Shown: positions 41,930-51,422, numbered from the stretch's first letter. The stretch: DNA of 64,000 nt from Salinimicrobium sp050750585 (GCF_050750585.1 NZ_JBOJLM010000006.1:195723-259722), one strand, 5' to 3'. The notes: a model not told the origin generated them from the sequence alone. Translations and numbers: made by a program.

Positions 41930-42804
41930 TCTACCTGCTGTTAAGTGTACTTTCTTCAAGTGTGATCTTTGTGATCTTCAAACTTTTTGAGCGCTTCAAG
42001 ATCAACACGCTACAGGCCATAATTTTCAATTATTTTTTCGCCTTTTCGGCGGGGATGCTTGTGGACCGGCAACCCATAGATCCGCTAAAAGTGTTTTCTG
42101 AAGATTGGTTTTTAGGCACCTTTATTCTCGGGTTTATGTTTATCGCTGTGTTTTACCTGGCGGCGCTTACCACCCAAAAAAGCGGATTATCGGTAGTCTC
42201 TGTCGCTACAAAAATGTCGGTGGCCATTCCTGTGCTTTTTGGGATTATCCTCTATAATGAAAGTACAGGCTGGATCAAGATCTTCGGAATTATTCTCGCC
42301 CTGGTGGCTGTTTACCTGACTTCCATTAAGAAGAAAGAAGGAATTAAGATCAAAAAGAGGAACCTGATCTTTCCACTCCTGGTGTTCTTTGGTAGCGGAA
42401 TTATTGACACCACGCTCAAATTCCTGGAAACTTCCTATGTCGCCGAAGCCGATGTCGCTCTTTTTTCCTCCAGCATTTTTGCAATCGCAGGAATTATTGG
42501 AATTTGTATCCTTATTTTTCAGGGAATAAGAGGTTCGCTGCAATTAAGTTTCAAAAATGTCATTGGCGGCGTGGCTTTAGGAATTCCGAATTTTGGTTCT
42601 ATTTATTTTCTTGTACTGGCCCTTCGCACAGAAGGCATGGAAAGTTCTACGATCTTCCCCCTGAACAATGTCGCAATTGTAATGATCTCTACTTTCCTTG
42701 GAATTCTTTTATTTAAGGAAAGAATGCTGCCAAAGAACTGGATTGGGATCCTGCTGGCAGTTGCCAGTATCATTTTAATCGCAACTTCTGAAGAATGGAT
42801 GTAA
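41926..42804 (+). CDS. DMT-superfamily (EamA-like) transporter
   Basis: A 292-residue integral membrane protein with about ten hydrophobic helices in two EamA-type halves, for example IYLLLSVLSSSVIFVIF at the N-terminus and WIGILLAVASIILIAT at the C-terminus. EamA proteins export or import small metabolites; the substrate is unknown. The start is TTG, overlapping the HAD gene stop (TTGA). A partial palindrome AAAAATGTCATT (42553-42564) in the gene is read as FKNVIGGV. It overlaps yigZ by 10 nt. Confidence 0.88.
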   Translation: MIYLLLSVLSSSVIFVIFKLFERFKINTLQAIIFNYFFAFSAGMLVDRQPIDPLKVFSEDWFLGTFILGFMFIAVFYLAALTTQKSGLSVVSVATKMSVAIPVLFGIILYNESTGWIKIFGIILALVAVYLTSIKKKEGIKIKKRNLIFPLLVFFGSGIIDTTLKFLETSYVAEADVALFSSSIFAIAGIIGICILIFQGIRGSLQLSFKNVIGGVALGIPNFGSIYFLVLALRTEGMESSTIFPLNNVAIVMISTFLGILLFKERMLPKNWIGILLAVASIILIATSEEWM

Positions 42805-43409
42805 AAGACACTTATAAAACCATCACTAAACCTTCCGCAGAAGTCCTTTTTAAGGACAAGAACAGTAAATTCTTTGGCTATGCCTTCCCTGTTACCACTG
42901 AAGAAGAAGCTAAGGAACATCTTGAAGACCTCAAGAAGAAACATCATGCCGCACGGCACTGGTGTTACGCCTGGCAGCTTGGTAAAAGCGATTTTCATTA
43001 CAGGGCTAATGATGACGGCGAACCATCAAATTCGGCCGGAATGCCTATTTACGGGCAAATCCAGTCCTTTGAAGTTACTAATATCCTTATTGTGGTAGTG
43101 CGTTATTTTGGCGGGGTAAAACTGGGAGTTGGAGGATTGATAAATGCATATAAAACCACTGCCCAAATGGTACTGGAGGAATCTAATATCGTTACCCGCA
43201 CCATCGACCTGAAGTTTGAGATCTCTTTCGATTATCCCGAAATGAACAAAGTGATGCGGGTGATCAAGGAAAACAATTTAAATGTTGTTGACCAGATTCT
43301 TGAACTGGATTGTAAGATCATTATTTCGGTTAGAAAAAGTGAATCCGAAAGGATCTACGAAAAATTTGACGCTACCTATAAAGTAACAATTAAAGAGCTG
43401 GAAGATTAA
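42795..43409 (+). CDS. YigZ/IMPACT family protein
   Basis: A 204-residue protein of the YigZ (UPF0029/IMPACT) family. The conserved N-terminal domain has FKDKNSKFFGYAFPV, HHAARHWCYAW, ANDDGEPSNSAGMPIYGQI and NILIVVVRYFGGVKLGVGGL, the last being highly characteristic. A C-terminal domain with FEISFDYPEMNKVMRVI follows. Family members are linked to translation regulation and stress, with unclear biochemistry. The stop codon overlaps the convergent thioesterase stop. Confidence 0.93.
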   Translation: MDVKDTYKTITKPSAEVLFKDKNSKFFGYAFPVTTEEEAKEHLEDLKKKHHAARHWCYAWQLGKSDFHYRANDDGEPSNSAGMPIYGQIQSFEVTNILIVVVRYFGGVKLGVGGLINAYKTTAQMVLEESNIVTRTIDLKFEISFDYPEMNKVMRVIKENNLNVVDQILELDCKIIISVRKSESERIYEKFDATYKVTIKELED

Positions 43410-43804
43410 AACCCCAGCTTTTCAAGAATGTGTTGCGGACATTTAATAGGTTTGTTCTTTTCCATATCCACAAAGATGAGGGTAGTTTCAGCTTCGGTGA
43501 GCAGTTCGCCATGTTGATTGAAGATTTCATATTCAAATTCAATACGCACTCCGGGTTTTCTTTTTAAGCGGGTTTCGATCTTTAATTTGTCATCAAATTT
43601 GGCAGATTTCTTAAACCTGAGGTTAAGTTCATACACGGGCAGCATCACACCGTCTTCTTCCATTTTTCGATACGAGATCCCCAGAGCAGCAAGCCAGTCA
43701 ATACGTGCAATTTCCAGATATTGTGCATAGTTGCCGTGATACACGACTCCCATTTGGTCTGTCTCTGCATATCGAACTTTAACATAGGTGAAGTGGCTTT
43801 TCAT
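43406..43804 (-). CDS. YbgC/FadM-type acyl-CoA thioesterase
   Basis: A 132-residue hotdog-fold thioesterase. The active-site region is YAETDQMGVVYHGNYAQYLEIAR without its last residues (about 10-32), the Asp/Tyr/His motif of 4-hydroxybenzoyl-CoA-type thioesterases. The central helix and strands (KKSAKFDDKLKIETRLK, VRIEFEYEIFNQ) fit the fold. It cleaves acyl-CoA thioesters; chain preference is unknown. It is convergent with yigZ with overlapping stops. Confidence 0.9.
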   Translation of the reverse strand: MKSHFTYVKVRYAETDQMGVVYHGNYAQYLEIARIDWLAALGISYRKMEEDGVMLPVYELNLRFKKSAKFDDKLKIETRLKRKPGVRIEFEYEIFNQHGELLTEAETTLIFVDMEKNKPIKCPQHILEKLGF

Positions 43805-43970
43805 GATTTTTTTAATGAATTATTTGATTCGGTTTTGTACTTTCACAGTGAACGAAGTATGCTAAAATTTTTGTTAAATTTCAAGTAGGCAAACGTTTTT
43901 TTTTCAGATAATTTGTTCACATATTTGTTGCTCTAAAAAACCCGGGAGAAAGACATTTTCTCTTTTTCTT

Positions 43971-45443
43971 ATGGAAACCACTACTAACAAACGTATTATA
44001 AATTTAGACTCAGGAATGTCAGAAACTGCGCAATCAGTTTGGAATAACTGCCTTACTTTCATTAAAGATAATATTACACCACAGGCGTATAAAACTTGGT
44101 TTGAACCTATCAAGGCAGTGAAACTTTCAGACAGCGCCTTAAGCATTCAGGTACCGTCAAAATTTTTCTACGAGTGGCTTGAGGAGCACTATGTTAAACT
44201 TCTTAAAGTTTCGTTAAACAGGGTGCTTGGGGATCAGGCAAAACTGGTGTATGTCATAAGAATGGAAAATACTTACGGAAACAAACAACCTTTTACAGAA
44301 AAGATACCGAGTACCAACCGTTCTAATGTTGCTTCGCAGGAAGTTGATGTTCCTATTAAGAACAAAAACCCTGAATTAAAAAACCCGTTCATCATTCCCG
44401 GAATTAGGAATGTAAAGATCGAATCCCAACTTAACCCGAGCTATAACTTCGACAACTTTTTAGAAGGGGATTCCAACAGGCTGGCAAGATCTGCCGGGTT
44501 GGCGGTAGCCAATAAACCTGGGGAAACTTCTTTTAACCCTTTGCTTATTTTTGGCGGCGTTGGTTTGGGAAAGACGCACCTTGCACATTCTATTGGGATT
44601 GAAATTAAAGACAAATATCCTGAGAAGACAGTTCTTTATATTTCTGCGGAAAAATTTACGCAGCAGTATATAGAATCAGTAAAGAAGAATAACCGTAATG
44701 ATTTTATACATTTCTATCAGATCATTGACGTATTGATAGTAGATGACATTCAGTTGCTTTCTGGGAAAGCCGGGACCCAGGATGTTTTCTTCCATATTTT
44801 TAATCACCTTCATCAAAACCGAAAGCAGGTTATTCTAACCAGTGACAAGGCTCCGGTAGACATGCAGGATATTGAACAACGACTCCTGTCCCGTTTTAAG
44901 TGGGGGCTTTCAGCCGAATTACAACATCCTGATACCGAAACAAGAGTACAAATCATTAAGAGTAAACTCTATCGTGACGGGGTGGAAATGCCCGAAGAGA
45001 TCGTGGAATTCCTTGCCAACAATATTAAGACCAATATTCGTGAACTGGAGGGAGCAATAATCTCTTTGATAGCCCATTCCTCTTTCAATAAGAAAGATAT
45101 CACACTTGAGCTGGCAAAGAAGATCGTTGATAACTACGTTAAGAACACCAAGCGCGAAGTTTCTATAGATTATATCCAGAAGGTGGTGAGCGAATACTTC
45201 CAGATGGATGTGGAAACCCTTCAATCTAAAACGCGTAAAAGACACATTGTGCAGGCGCGCCAACTGGCGATGTTCTTTGCAAAAAAGTTCACTAAAGCTT
45301 CTTTGGCAAGTATAGGTTCTCAAATTGGAAAAAGGGATCACGCCACCGTTTTGCATGCCTGCAAAACAGTTGACAATTTAGCTTCAACCGATAAACAATT
45401 TCAGAAATTTGTTGAGGATATCAACAAAAAACTAACCCTGTAA
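43971..45443 (+). CDS. dnaA: Chromosomal replication initiator protein DnaA
   Basis: A 490-residue AAA+ initiator. N-terminal domain I (WNNCLTFIKDNITPQAYKTWFEPIKAVKL) is split across residues ~19-47. The Walker A FGGVGLGKTHLAHSIG is at about residues 197-212, the Walker B VLIVDDIQLLSGK at about 261-273, and the sensor-2 region and domain IV signature KRDHATVLHACKTVDNL near the end bind DnaA boxes. Normal length. It stands alone upstream of a low-molecular-weight phosphatase. I see no cluster of TTATCCACA boxes in the 166 bp upstream. Confidence 0.98.
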   Translation: METTTNKRIINLDSGMSETAQSVWNNCLTFIKDNITPQAYKTWFEPIKAVKLSDSALSIQVPSKFFYEWLEEHYVKLLKVSLNRVLGDQAKLVYVIRMENTYGNKQPFTEKIPSTNRSNVASQEVDVPIKNKNPELKNPFIIPGIRNVKIESQLNPSYNFDNFLEGDSNRLARSAGLAVANKPGETSFNPLLIFGGVGLGKTHLAHSIGIEIKDKYPEKTVLYISAEKFTQQYIESVKKNNRNDFIHFYQIIDVLIVDDIQLLSGKAGTQDVFFHIFNHLHQNRKQVILTSDKAPVDMQDIEQRLLSRFKWGLSAELQHPDTETRVQIIKSKLYRDGVEMPEEIVEFLANNIKTNIRELEGAIISLIAHSSFNKKDITLELAKKIVDNYVKNTKREVSIDYIQKVVSEYFQMDVETLQSKTRKRHIVQARQLAMFFAKKFTKASLASIGSQIGKRDHATVLHACKTVDNLASTDKQFQKFVEDINKKLTL

Positions 45444-45444
45444 T

Positions 45445-45900
45445 ATGAAAACCCGGATCCTGATGGTGTGCCTTGGCAACATTTGCAGGTCACCCCTGGC
45501 CGAAGGCATTCTAAAATCTAAAGTTGATGCTGAAAAAGTTTTTGTCGATTCGGCAGGAACAAGCAACTATCATGTAGATGACTGCCCCGACCCAAGATCG
45601 GTAGATATTGCCAGGGAAAATAATCTTGATATTAGAACACAACGGGGTCGGCAATTTTCACCAGAAGATTTCGATAATTTTGACAGGATCTACGTGATGG
45701 ATATGTCAAATTATCACGACGTAATTTCCCTTGCCCGAAATGAACAGGATAAAGAGAAAGTTTCACTCATTCTTAATGAGGTCTTTCCCGGAGAGAATGT
45801 TGAAGTTCCCGATCCTTACCACGGTGGTGCCAACGGATTCAAAAAAGTTTACGATATGCTGGATGAAGCCTGCACGATCATAGCTGAAAAACATAAATAG
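45445..45900 (+). CDS. Low-molecular-weight protein tyrosine phosphatase
   Basis: A 151-residue phosphatase. The P-loop VCLGNICRSPLAEGIL (residues 8-23) holds the catalytic C-x5-R, and the general-acid loop is VPDPYHGGANGFKKVYDMLD near residue 120. It removes phosphate from tyrosine or small substrates and is often tied to polysaccharide control in bacteria, though no polysaccharide cluster lies here. It starts 1 nt after dnaA and is followed within 1 nt by the RsmI-like gene, suggesting one transcript. Confidence 0.92.
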   Translation: MKTRILMVCLGNICRSPLAEGILKSKVDAEKVFVDSAGTSNYHVDDCPDPRSVDIARENNLDIRTQRGRQFSPEDFDNFDRIYVMDMSNYHDVISLARNEQDKEKVSLILNEVFPGENVEVPDPYHGGANGFKKVYDMLDEACTIIAEKHK

Positions 45901-45901
45901 T

Positions 45902-46630
45902 TTGAGCTCTCCCTTCTCCTATTCCGGAAAATTATATTTGCTACCCACCACTTTGGGTGACAATGAACCTCTTGAAGTTTTACCGGCCACAGTGCAACAC
46001 CAGGTAGAACGCCTTGACATTTTTATTGCAGAAAATGAAAAGACCGCCCGCAGGGCAATAAAGAAATTAGTTCCCGGTAAATCTCAGCCTTCACTTCAGT
46101 TTTTCATATTAAACAAACATACCGATCCTGCCGAGGTTTCAGGATTTTTAGAAGCCTGTAAAACAGGTAAAGATATAGGCTTATTGAGTGAAGCAGGTTG
46201 CCCCGGAGTTGCAGATCCCGGTGCCGAAGTGGTGAAAATTGCTCACAGAGAAGGCATTCAGGTAGTCCCGATGGTGGGCCCCTCCTCTATTCTTCTGGCC
46301 ATGATGGCTTCAGGAATGAATGGTCAAAACTTTGCTTTTAACGGGTATCTCCCTATAGATAAGGCTGCCAGAAAGGGAGAAATTAAAAACCTGGAAAAGA
46401 TCTCTCATGAGAAGAACCAGGCGCAGTCTTTTATTGAAACTCCTTACCGGAACAATAAAATGCTTGAAGACCTCACCCAGGTACTGCATCCCGGCACCCC
46501 TATTTGCATCGCCTGTGATCTTACTTTACCAACAGAATTTATAGTGACCAAAACTGCTGCCGACTGGCGTAAAACAAAAGTGGACCTTCATAAAAGGCCC
46601 ACTATCTTTATATTACAGAAGGATTATTAA
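45902..46630 (+). CDS. SAM-dependent methyltransferase, RsmI/tetrapyrrole methylase type
   Basis: A 242-residue protein of the tetrapyrrole/RsmI methylase fold, the short form common in Bacteroidota. Motifs are LYLLPTTLGDNEPLEVLP near the start, LLSEAGCPGVADPGAEVVKIA (P-rich SAM loop, first residues omitted in full families), VVPMVGPSSILLAMMASGMNGQNF split over residues ~120-143, and FIETPYRNNKMLEDL. RsmI 2'-O-methylates C1402 of 16S rRNA; whether this short version does so is uncertain. Translation starts at TTG. Its 3' end overlaps the convergent lysozyme-like gene by 23 bp. Confidence 0.88.
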   Translation: MSSPFSYSGKLYLLPTTLGDNEPLEVLPATVQHQVERLDIFIAENEKTARRAIKKLVPGKSQPSLQFFILNKHTDPAEVSGFLEACKTGKDIGLLSEAGCPGVADPGAEVVKIAHREGIQVVPMVGPSSILLAMMASGMNGQNFAFNGYLPIDKAARKGEIKNLEKISHEKNQAQSFIETPYRNNKMLEDLTQVLHPGTPICIACDLTLPTEFIVTKTAADWRKTKVDLHKRPTIFILQKDY

Positions 46631-47282
46631 CCTTCGCTTGCCTGTCGGGAACCACGAAAGAAGTATCAAAACCTTCAAATTTCTTAAAGTAGTATTTTAT
46701 AGAAGTACCAAAACCATCACTAAAGCTGTTGGTTCCATTGCTTCTTAAAAATTTCTTGACATTACCGGGCCCCGCAAGGTGCGCTGCCGCCAGGATACCA
46801 GATTCGGTGATCCTGATCCCGTTCACTACCTGATTCTGGAATTTTGCAATATCCTTACGCAAAATCCATTTGTTACGAGAAGAATTTGCGTAAAAAGCAG
46901 CCTCCTGAAGATCGGGGGAATTAAGGAAAAGGTTGGTGTCTTTAATTCCGATTAATTTTAGGGTACCTCTTCCAAACTGGTATTTTCCCATGTAGCCAAA
47001 TTCGTTGATGACCTTGTAATCACCACCCGACTCTTTAAAGCCCATGGCTTCCTTAAAAGCTACGTAAGATTTTCCTAACTGTGGGTAAGATCTAAGCTGC
47101 GGACCGAATACTGTAACATCTGGTGTATGGGGAACATCAAAATTCAGTTCCTCATTTACTGTCTTGAATTCTTCAAGAACAGCAGCATCAAAATCCTTGG
47201 TTTTGTTGGTGGAAAAGCTATAAAAAAATATAGATGCTCCTACAACCGGTAATACTGAAAATTTTGCAACTTTCTTCTTCAT
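46608..47282 (-). CDS. Exported lysozyme-like/transglycosylase-type protein
   Basis: A 224-residue protein with an N-terminal signal or membrane anchor (KFSVLPVVGASIFFYSF, about residues 6-22). The central part FKEAMGFKESGGDYKVIN (catalytic Glu in ESGG), then GYMGKYQFGRGTLKLIGI and AAHLAGPGNVKKFL, follows the pattern of lysozyme-fold peptidoglycan lytic enzymes. It probably acts in the periplasm on murein. No LysM or SPOR domain is seen. Located next to mltG, but with a 192-bp gap. The stop overlaps the convergent methyltransferase. Confidence 0.78.
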   Translation of the reverse strand: MKKKVAKFSVLPVVGASIFFYSFSTNKTKDFDAAVLEEFKTVNEELNFDVPHTPDVTVFGPQLRSYPQLGKSYVAFKEAMGFKESGGDYKVINEFGYMGKYQFGRGTLKLIGIKDTNLFLNSPDLQEAAFYANSSRNKWILRKDIAKFQNQVVNGIRITESGILAAAHLAGPGNVKKFLRSNGTNSFSDGFGTSIKYYFKKFEGFDTSFVVPDRQAKVNNPSVI

Positions 47283-47474
47283 CCTTTTTGTTTTTGCTCT
47301 TAGAAATCATGAAGATTTCCTCGAAACGGCCGACAAATGTACTACATTTTTCAATAATCTAATTATCAGCCTGTTAAACTTACTGAGAGCATTTTTTTCT
47401 CAGCTGACCGGTTAAAAGCATAGAACGTGCCAAAAAGGGTTTTATTGTGGGGAGATTTTACTGAATATTGCTGT

Positions 47475-48518
47475 TTACCTGTTGATCTTCTGCTTATTGA
47501 TCCATTGAACATAGGCTCGTTTATTGGCGTTGTGCTGCGACAGGGTCTTTGCGAACTTATGATAACCAAAATTCTCCACATCGGCCACAAAATAGAAGTA
47601 GTCGTGATCTTCATGGTTAAGCACCGCATCTATTGAAGATATGTCAGGCATGGTTATAGGCCCGGGAGGTAGTTCTTTGTATTTATAGGTATTATAAGGA
47701 GAATCAAGGGTGAGATCGGCATACAGGACCCTTTTTATAATGGTATCAAAATTCTGCAGCCTGTCTTTTAGGGCATAGATCACAGTTGGATCGGCTTCAA
47801 GTTTCCAGCCTTTCTCAATCCGGTTCATATAGACCCCGGCTACCTTTGGCCGCTCGTCTATTTTGGCTGTCTCTTTTTGCACGATAGAAGCAACAACCAT
47901 CACCTGGTGTGGAGTCAGCCCAATCTCTTCGGCCCTTGCCAGTCTTTTTTCTGTCCAAAAGCGGTCGTACTCTTCTTTCATCCGCTCCCTAAATTCGACA
48001 GCCGAAGTATTCCAGAAAAACTGATACTTATTTGGAATGTACATGGCAATCGCATTTCTTCCTTCAAAACCAGAATGTGTCAAAAATGCCGAATCTCTCA
48101 TGCTTTCCAGAAGCTGTGTACTATCGGCTTCTATCTGTGCTGCGACCCTTCCGGCGAGATCTTCAAGTCGTTCCTGATTATTGAAGGTTACCCACACCGG
48201 CTCGTTTGTACTGCGAAGGGTATTTACAATCTCGTTGTTGTTCATGCCTTTCTTCAGAATAAATCTTCCGGCCTTCACATTATTGATGTAGCCTTTTTTC
48301 TGTGCAACAAGGTCAAATTCTTCGCTATCTTCAAGATAAGGCTTCAGCAGCTCTTTTACTTCAGCATAAGTTGCGCCAGTAGGCACATATACCTGAGCAG
48401 TTTCTTCAGAAAAAGTAGTGTTAGGAGAAAAGATAACGTCATAGACGTACCAGGAGAATGTTGCCAGACCCAGGATGCCTAAAAGGGCAATTATTAATAA
48501 GATTTTTTTGATATACAT
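47475..48518 (-). CDS. mltG: Endolytic transglycosylase MltG
   Basis: A 347-residue membrane-anchored enzyme that cuts nascent glycan strands. One N-terminal helix (ILLIIALLGILGLATFSWYVY, about residues 6-26, written here only in part) anchors it. The LysM-like part precedes the YceG domain with VVASIVQKETAKIDERPKVAG (catalytic Glu, first residue of the family motif) and VYMNRIEKGWKLEADPTVIYAL. DSPYNTYKYKELPPGPI is also diagnostic. A palindrome half-site at about 48080 is read as LTHSGF. It starts 1 nt from the acetyltransferase stop, third in dapF-GNAT-mltG. Confidence 0.94.
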   Translation of the reverse strand: MYIKKILLIIALLGILGLATFSWYVYDVIFSPNTTFSEETAQVYVPTGATYAEVKELLKPYLEDSEEFDLVAQKKGYINNVKAGRFILKKGMNNNEIVNTLRSTNEPVWVTFNNQERLEDLAGRVAAQIEADSTQLLESMRDSAFLTHSGFEGRNAIAMYIPNKYQFFWNTSAVEFRERMKEEYDRFWTEKRLARAEEIGLTPHQVMVVASIVQKETAKIDERPKVAGVYMNRIEKGWKLEADPTVIYALKDRLQNFDTIIKRVLYADLTLDSPYNTYKYKELPPGPITMPDISSIDAVLNHEDHDYFYFVADVENFGYHKFAKTLSQHNANKRAYVQWINKQKINR

Positions 48519-49039
48519 TAGTTGATCAATTGATAGGTAATTTCATCTTTATATTCTCCCTCTACCAAATTCCAGTCCTTTTTTCTGGCGGTAAGTGAAA
48601 AACCGGCTTTTTCAAAGAGCAGCCTACTCGAAGCATTATCGCTGCCTACGTTAACATAGACCTGGTGCAGGCCCAGGTGAGTAAAGCAGTATTTACAAAC
48701 CAGTTCTAAAGCCTGGGTGCCATATCCCTTTTTTCGGTTTTTCCTGTTAATAATAAGGATACCAAGGGCAGCACGCCTGTTCTTGGGGTCAAAATCAAAA
48801 ATATCTATTAAGCCCACAGCTTCCGAAGTGTTATCACAAATTACCAGCCTCAACTGTTTAACATCGTAAATATCACGATGGGAATTTTCAAGATATTGTT
48901 TAAGCACATAGCGGGAAAAAGGAACGCTCGTGGCGCTCACTTCCCAGAATTCTTCATTGTTCTCTACTTCAAAGAGCAAATCGAGATCTTCGGGCTCTAA
49001 CGCTCTCAGAAAAACCAGTTCCCCCTGAAGTGTTAGCAT
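48518..49039 (-). CDS. GNAT-family N-acetyltransferase
   Basis: A 173-residue acetyltransferase of the RimJ/RimL type: N-terminal LVFLRALEPEDLDLLFEVENN, then RRAALGILIINRKNRKKGYG (acetyl-CoA loop) and the C-terminal NVGSDNASSRLLFEKAGF. The acceptor is unknown. It overlaps dapF by 7 nt upstream and mltG by 1 nt downstream, so the three form an operon. Confidence 0.9.
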   Translation of the reverse strand: MLTLQGELVFLRALEPEDLDLLFEVENNEEFWEVSATSVPFSRYVLKQYLENSHRDIYDVKQLRLVICDNTSEAVGLIDIFDFDPKNRRAALGILIINRKNRKKGYGTQALELVCKYCFTHLGLHQVYVNVGSDNASSRLLFEKAGFSLTARKKDWNLVEGEYKDEITYQLIN

Positions 49040-49821
49040 GTTATTTCTCCTTTAAAGACCTGTTGTGCAGGCCCCGTTAGCCAAACGTCGCTGTAACTGT
49101 CACCCTTAGGCGTAAAACGTACGCTAAGTTCACCCCCCGGCGTTTTTAACTCCACTTTATTTGAAGATGTTCTTCCTGAGTGATAGGCGGCTATTGCGAC
49201 AGCTGTAACCCCGGTACCGCAGGAAAGAGTTTCATCTTCCACCCCCCTCTCATACGTCCGCACTTTTAAAGTTGACTCATCCAGAGATGAAGAGAAATTT
49301 ACATTTGTGCCTCCCTTAGCCTCATATTCTGGTGAATACCTTACGGCAGCTCCTTCTTGTTTGACATCTATTTTGTCTACTTCTTCTGAAAAAATGACAT
49401 GATGCGGGGAGCCTGTATTAAGAAAAAGAGCATTGCCAATTTCAGAAATCCCTTCAACATCCATCATTTTAAGTCCCACCTTTTCGTCTTCTATTACAGC
49501 TTCATGAAATCCATCTATTGCAGTAAATGCCGCCCTGTCTGAAACAATCCCTAAATATTTCGCAAACGCTACAAGACACCTGCCACCATTACCACACATA
49601 CTACTCTCGTTGCCATCGGCGTTGAAGTACACCATCTTAAAATCATCCTGCGAATTTTCTGAATTTTCAAGGAGAATGAGACCATCTGCACCGATGCCAA
49701 ATTTACGATCACAAAGCCGTCTTATCAATTTGGTATCATTTTTGGATAAAACCGATGTACGGTTATCTACCATAATAAAATCGTTTCCCGTACCCTGGTA
49801 TTTATAAAAATTCAGCTTCAT
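49033..49821 (-). CDS. dapF: Diaminopimelate epimerase
   Basis: A 262-residue cofactor-independent epimerase interconverting LL- and meso-diaminopimelate for lysine and peptidoglycan. The two catalytic cysteines lie in SSMCGNGGRCLVAFAK (about residues 72-87) and ETLSCGTGVTAVAIAA (about 197-212). YQGTGNDFIMVDNR at the N-terminus is a family signature. It begins a dapF-GNAT-mltG operon. TATCTTTG (49842-49849) is a good -7 box, giving a leader near 15 nt. Confidence 0.97.
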   Translation of the reverse strand: MKLNFYKYQGTGNDFIMVDNRTSVLSKNDTKLIRRLCDRKFGIGADGLILLENSENSQDDFKMVYFNADGNESSMCGNGGRCLVAFAKYLGIVSDRAAFTAIDGFHEAVIEDEKVGLKMMDVEGISEIGNALFLNTGSPHHVIFSEEVDKIDVKQEGAAVRYSPEYEAKGGTNVNFSSSLDESTLKVRTYERGVEDETLSCGTGVTAVAIAAYHSGRTSSNKVELKTPGGELSVRFTPKGDSYSDVWLTGPAQQVFKGEITC

Positions 49822-49841
49822 CTGGATTATTTTTCAGGGGT

Positions 49842-49849
49842 CAAAGATA
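49842..49849 (-). promoter_or_regulatory. -7 box of the dapF operon
   Basis: The minus strand reads TATCTTTG, matching TAnnTTTG, about 20 nt upstream of the dapF ATG. No strong -33 element is seen. Confidence 0.45.
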
Positions 49850-49950
49850 CAATAATAGAAAAAACGGGCATGATTAACACACGGGCTTATTACGGAAAGA
49901 TACCTGCTAAAAACTGAATTTTTCTACAAATACTAAAACACATATTAAAT

Positions 49951-51315
49951 ATGAAAAGATTTGCCAGTTTTCTCATGATCTCTGTTTTAAGCGGCGTTCT
50001 AACTCTTGCCGGATACTTGCTTTTCATTGATGAAGACAACGTCTTAGTCGAAGAAAATGCGGGCATCCCTGCCTATACTCCGGTAAAAATGAATTCACTT
50101 CCTACAGGTACTAATGCAGATTTTACAGAAGCAGCCAATGAATCGGTGAACGCTGTAGTTCACGTAAAAAACGTGGCAACAGTAAGAAGGTCTCCCTTCT
50201 CTTCGAGTACAACACAAGCCTTACAGGGCACAGGAAGTGGGGTTATCATTTCTCCTGATGGTTATATTGTAACCAATAACCACGTGATACAGAATGCCAC
50301 CCAGCTTCAGGTTACCCTTAACAATAACCAGAATTATATGGCCGAAGTGATAGGGACCGATCCTAAATCGGATATCGCTTTACTGAAGATAGATGCAGAA
50401 AACCTTCATTACCTTCCCTTCGGAAATTCAGACAATGCACAGATTGGAGAATGGGTGTTGGCAGTAGGAAACCCCTTCAATCTTACCTCTACCGTTACTG
50501 CCGGAATAATTTCAGCAAAATCAAGAGACCTGGGAATGGATTCTAACATTTCTTCTTTTATCCAGACTGATGCCGCAGTAAACCCAGGAAACAGTGGTGG
50601 TGCGCTGGTAAACATCAATGGAGAATTGATTGGTATCAATACCGCGATCACCTCTCAAACCGGAACTTATGTTGGGTATGCTTTTGCTGTACCTTCAAAT
50701 AATGCCAGAAAAATAGTAGAAGATCTTATTGAATATGGTGATGTACAGCAGGGAATTCTTGGAATACGTGGCGTTCAGGCTGCTAATCTTCCCGGAGAAT
50801 ACAACATTGAAATTTCTGAAGGAGTTTACGTAGACCAGGTAGAAGCAGGAAGTGGTGCAGCCAGGGCAGGAATTCGTTCAGGTGATGTGATTACCAGGTT
50901 AGATAATGTGAAGATCAGTAAATTCTCAGATCTAATTGGTTATATCGGGTCAAAAAGGCCAGATGATGTGGTAACAGTACAGGTGATTCGCGATGGAGAT
51001 CCAAAAGAATTTGACGTGACCCTTACAAAATATGAGGTTTACCAAATCAAAGCCATTGGCCTTGAAGTTACCAACGCCAGTACCGATGAACTGAAGCAAA
51101 GAAAAGTAACCAACGGAGTGAAGATCACCAGAGGACTCACTCCTCAAATGCAGAATGAACAGCTTTATGGTACAATAATTACAGCCATTGACAACATTGA
51201 AGTGCGGGATATTAAAGATGTTGAAAAGATCATGGAACAAAGATCTCCGGGACAATCTATTTCAGTCACTTTTGTAACCCCCGATGGCGAAAAACAAAAG
51301 TATGTCTGGAGGTAA
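49951..51315 (+). CDS. HtrA/DegP-type periplasmic serine protease
   Basis: A 454-residue envelope protease/chaperone. A signal or membrane anchor is at residues ~4-25. The trypsin-like domain has the triad residues in VTNNHVIQN (His, about 110), DPKSDIALLKID (Asp, about 140) and AAVNPGNSGGALVNINGE (Ser, about 214). Two PDZ domains follow (about 255-350 and 360-450; ILGIRGVQAANL, GSGAARAGIRSGDVITRLD, GTIITAIDNIEVRD). It degrades or refolds damaged exported proteins. It is transcribed alone, with a strong terminator downstream. Confidence 0.95.
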   Translation: MKRFASFLMISVLSGVLTLAGYLLFIDEDNVLVEENAGIPAYTPVKMNSLPTGTNADFTEAANESVNAVVHVKNVATVRRSPFSSSTTQALQGTGSGVIISPDGYIVTNNHVIQNATQLQVTLNNNQNYMAEVIGTDPKSDIALLKIDAENLHYLPFGNSDNAQIGEWVLAVGNPFNLTSTVTAGIISAKSRDLGMDSNISSFIQTDAAVNPGNSGGALVNINGELIGINTAITSQTGTYVGYAFAVPSNNARKIVEDLIEYGDVQQGILGIRGVQAANLPGEYNIEISEGVYVDQVEAGSGAARAGIRSGDVITRLDNVKISKFSDLIGYIGSKRPDDVVTVQVIRDGDPKEFDVTLTKYEVYQIKAIGLEVTNASTDELKQRKVTNGVKITRGLTPQMQNEQLYGTIITAIDNIEVRDIKDVEKIMEQRSPGQSISVTFVTPDGEKQKYVWR

Positions 51316-51422
51316 ATAAGGTGCCGAAAATGGCAAAAATTGAATCCTTTTCAGGAGTCGTCAGTCCGTTTTTCTGAAAGTATTTCCAGATCTGGGGAGT
51401 CGATAAACAAATATATATAACC

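Noticed and set aside
43804..43971. Possible replication origin next to dnaA
   Set aside because: No cluster of TTATCCACA-type boxes is visible upstream; only one weak match (TTGTTCACA). GC-skew cannot be computed here.
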